From an uncultured Pseudomonadota bacterium (lineage in GTDB: Bacteria > Pseudomonadota > Gammaproteobacteria > Burkholderiales > Burkholderiaceae_C), in assembly GCA_900320815.1 (NCBI GenBank), contig ONTY01000043.1, positions 1-7,985 on the forward strand: a DNA stretch of 7,985 bases, in the 5' to 3' direction. Made by a program: the position numbers and the translations under genes. Position 1 is the stretch's first letter, and each line of letters opens with the position of its first letter. The notes below the pieces were generated by a model that had not been told where the DNA came from, did no database searches, and was given only the letters and a program-made list of their open reading frames with translations. Shown here piece after piece: positions 7,120-7,985 of the stretch.

Positions 7120-7985
7120 TTAGCGTCCGCGCCTCAAGCCACCCAGCCAGCGAGAAATGCCGCTGCTGGTGGGTTGCGGTGCTGCAGGCACTGAAATACC
7201 GCTCAATATTCCTTTTTGCCCGATTTCCCGCAACCATTGTGGAAACTCATTGAGCAAGCGGCCATACAATTTACTATTCGAGACACTTCGAAAATCGTCC
7301 AGTGCAAAGAAATTGGCGTTATCCACATAGCGCCCGCTCATGCTGTCCAGGCGTTCGAGCACGCCGTAGCCACTGCCGCCGACACCGACAAACTGCCAGA
7401 AAATCGGCATACGCGAGGCTTCAATGAGGATTTTCTGAATTCCGCGTTCGCTGGACACACCACCGTCCGTTACAAACACAACATACGCTGGCAGGCGGCT
7501 GGTGCGGTATTCATCCACGACTTCCCGCATCACTGCCGGTTCATTGTTGCCGTACCCGAGTTCGCGCATCAGTTGCTCCCAGTCCGCAGGCACAGCACGC
7601 TGATAATTTCCCATATTTACAGACGGCATCCTTTTTGCTCGCGTGCCGTAATACCAGAAATCAAGCTCGCCATCGTCATCAAACTGCACCGCCAGCGGCA
7701 GGATTTTATTGACAATTTCTTGCACCGTACCATTGGCAAAGCGCCCTCTCATGGAACCGGAAATATCCAGCACCAGCGCCACCCTGGCGACACAATCCAG
7801 CAAACCACGCTTTTGCAATTCAATGGTAATGGGCTTGGCCAGGGAAACGAGTTTGGGTGCCGATTTTTCCAGCTTCTTTTCCAGCGACAATTTTGGCGCT
7901 GGGGCGGGTGCAGCTGCGCTGGGCGTTGCGGCGGCGGGTGCTGCTGCTTGTGTGCTGCTGGGCGCTTCCAGTTCTTCGCCGCCAT
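7120..7985 (-). CDS. TerF-like VWA-domain protein, 5' part outside the window
   Basis: The reading frame is open to the window edge, so at least 287 residues are visible and the N-terminus is missing. It opens with GGEELEAP, then a linker of about 22 residues of mostly Ala and Pro, then KLSLEKKLEKSAPKLV, a segment typical of the join between an N-terminal TerD domain and a C-terminal von Willebrand A domain in TerF-type stress proteins. The VWA domain carries the metal-site motif DISGSM (D73, S75 and S77 of the visible part) and VTDGG (D173). At the usual third-loop position the sequence reads GYGNNEP (143-149) instead of a Thr. A TTG at 7890 could be mistaken for a start, but the upstream frame is coding-like and continuous. 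Such proteins bind divalent metal and act in tellurite/stress (Ter) systems, probably by protein interaction at the membrane. The gene begins the visible operon; TAA at 7122-7120 ends it 43 bp before the HAD start. Confidence 0.85.
   Translation of the reverse strand, partial: GGEELEAPSSTQAAAPAAATPSAAAPAPAPKLSLEKKLEKSAPKLVSLAKPITIELQKRGLLDCVARVALVLDISGSMRGRFANGTVQEIVNKILPLAVQFDDDGELDFWYYGTRAKRMPSVNMGNYQRAVPADWEQLMRELGYGNNEPAVMREVVDEYRTSRLPAYVVFVTDGGVSSERGIQKILIEASRMPIFWQFVGVGGSGYGVLERLDSMSGRYVDNANFFALDDFRSVSNSKLYGRLLNEFPQWLREIGQKGILSGISVPAAPQPTSSGISRWLGGLRRGR

Noticed and set aside
7749..7985. A 78-codon minus-strand frame starting with ATG at the right edge
   Set aside because: It is in a different frame from the VWA protein over the same DNA and encodes a Gln/Pro/His-rich shadow of the linker. 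The VWA frame is open to the edge and carries the TerF-like junction.
1..7985. CRISPR arrays, tRNA or rRNA genes, transposases
   Set aside because: I looked for regularly spaced repeats, tRNA-like cloverleaf arms and transposase motifs and saw none. No computational search was possible.

Overview
The window looks like the chromosome of a GC-rich betaproteobacterium, most likely Burkholderiales. The main reason is the housekeeping block: prolyl-tRNA synthetase diverging from an RppH-type RNA pyrophosphohydrolase, followed by a small CNP1-like exported protein, with a lytic transglycosylase behind proS. I recall this arrangement from Burkholderiales genomes; the genus cannot be read from the sequence.

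The left half (1-4064) is housekeeping. On the minus strand, proS (1064-2806) is followed 37 bp later by a periplasmic lytic transglycosylase gene (94-1026), which ends at a strong intrinsic terminator (32-73). A 125-bp divergent spacer separates proS from a plus-strand pair, rppH (2932-3546) and a CNP1-like gene (3543-4064), joined by an ATGA overlap. This half is extremely GC-rich; one sample line (2041-2100) is 80% GC by hand count.

A 213-bp AT-richer spacer (4065-4277) holds two hairpins that share a 14-base core. It marks the junction with a convergent minus-strand operon filling the right half. In transcription order the operon encodes a TerF-like protein with a VWA domain (cut by the window edge), a HAD phosphatase, a phosphoribosyltransferase with a C-terminal Pelota-like domain (often annotated 'cysteine protease StiP family'), and a CitE/HpcH-like TIM-barrel C-C bond lyase. 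The last three genes are tightly coupled, with 8-nt and 1-nt overlaps. The DNA is visibly less GC-rich (48% in line 6421-6480).

This right half matches the Ter-associated biosynthetic cluster that comparative genomics (Anantharaman, Iyer and Aravind) predicted to make a nucleoside-like stress metabolite. The lyase, PRTase and HAD enzymes would form and trim the metabolite, and the TerD/VWA protein would be the metal-linked Ter stress component. To my knowledge the product is unknown, so this is the part of the window most worth experimental attention. Other expected members (ATP-grasp enzyme, second PRTase with TRSP domain, TerC/TerD) would lie beyond the right edge.
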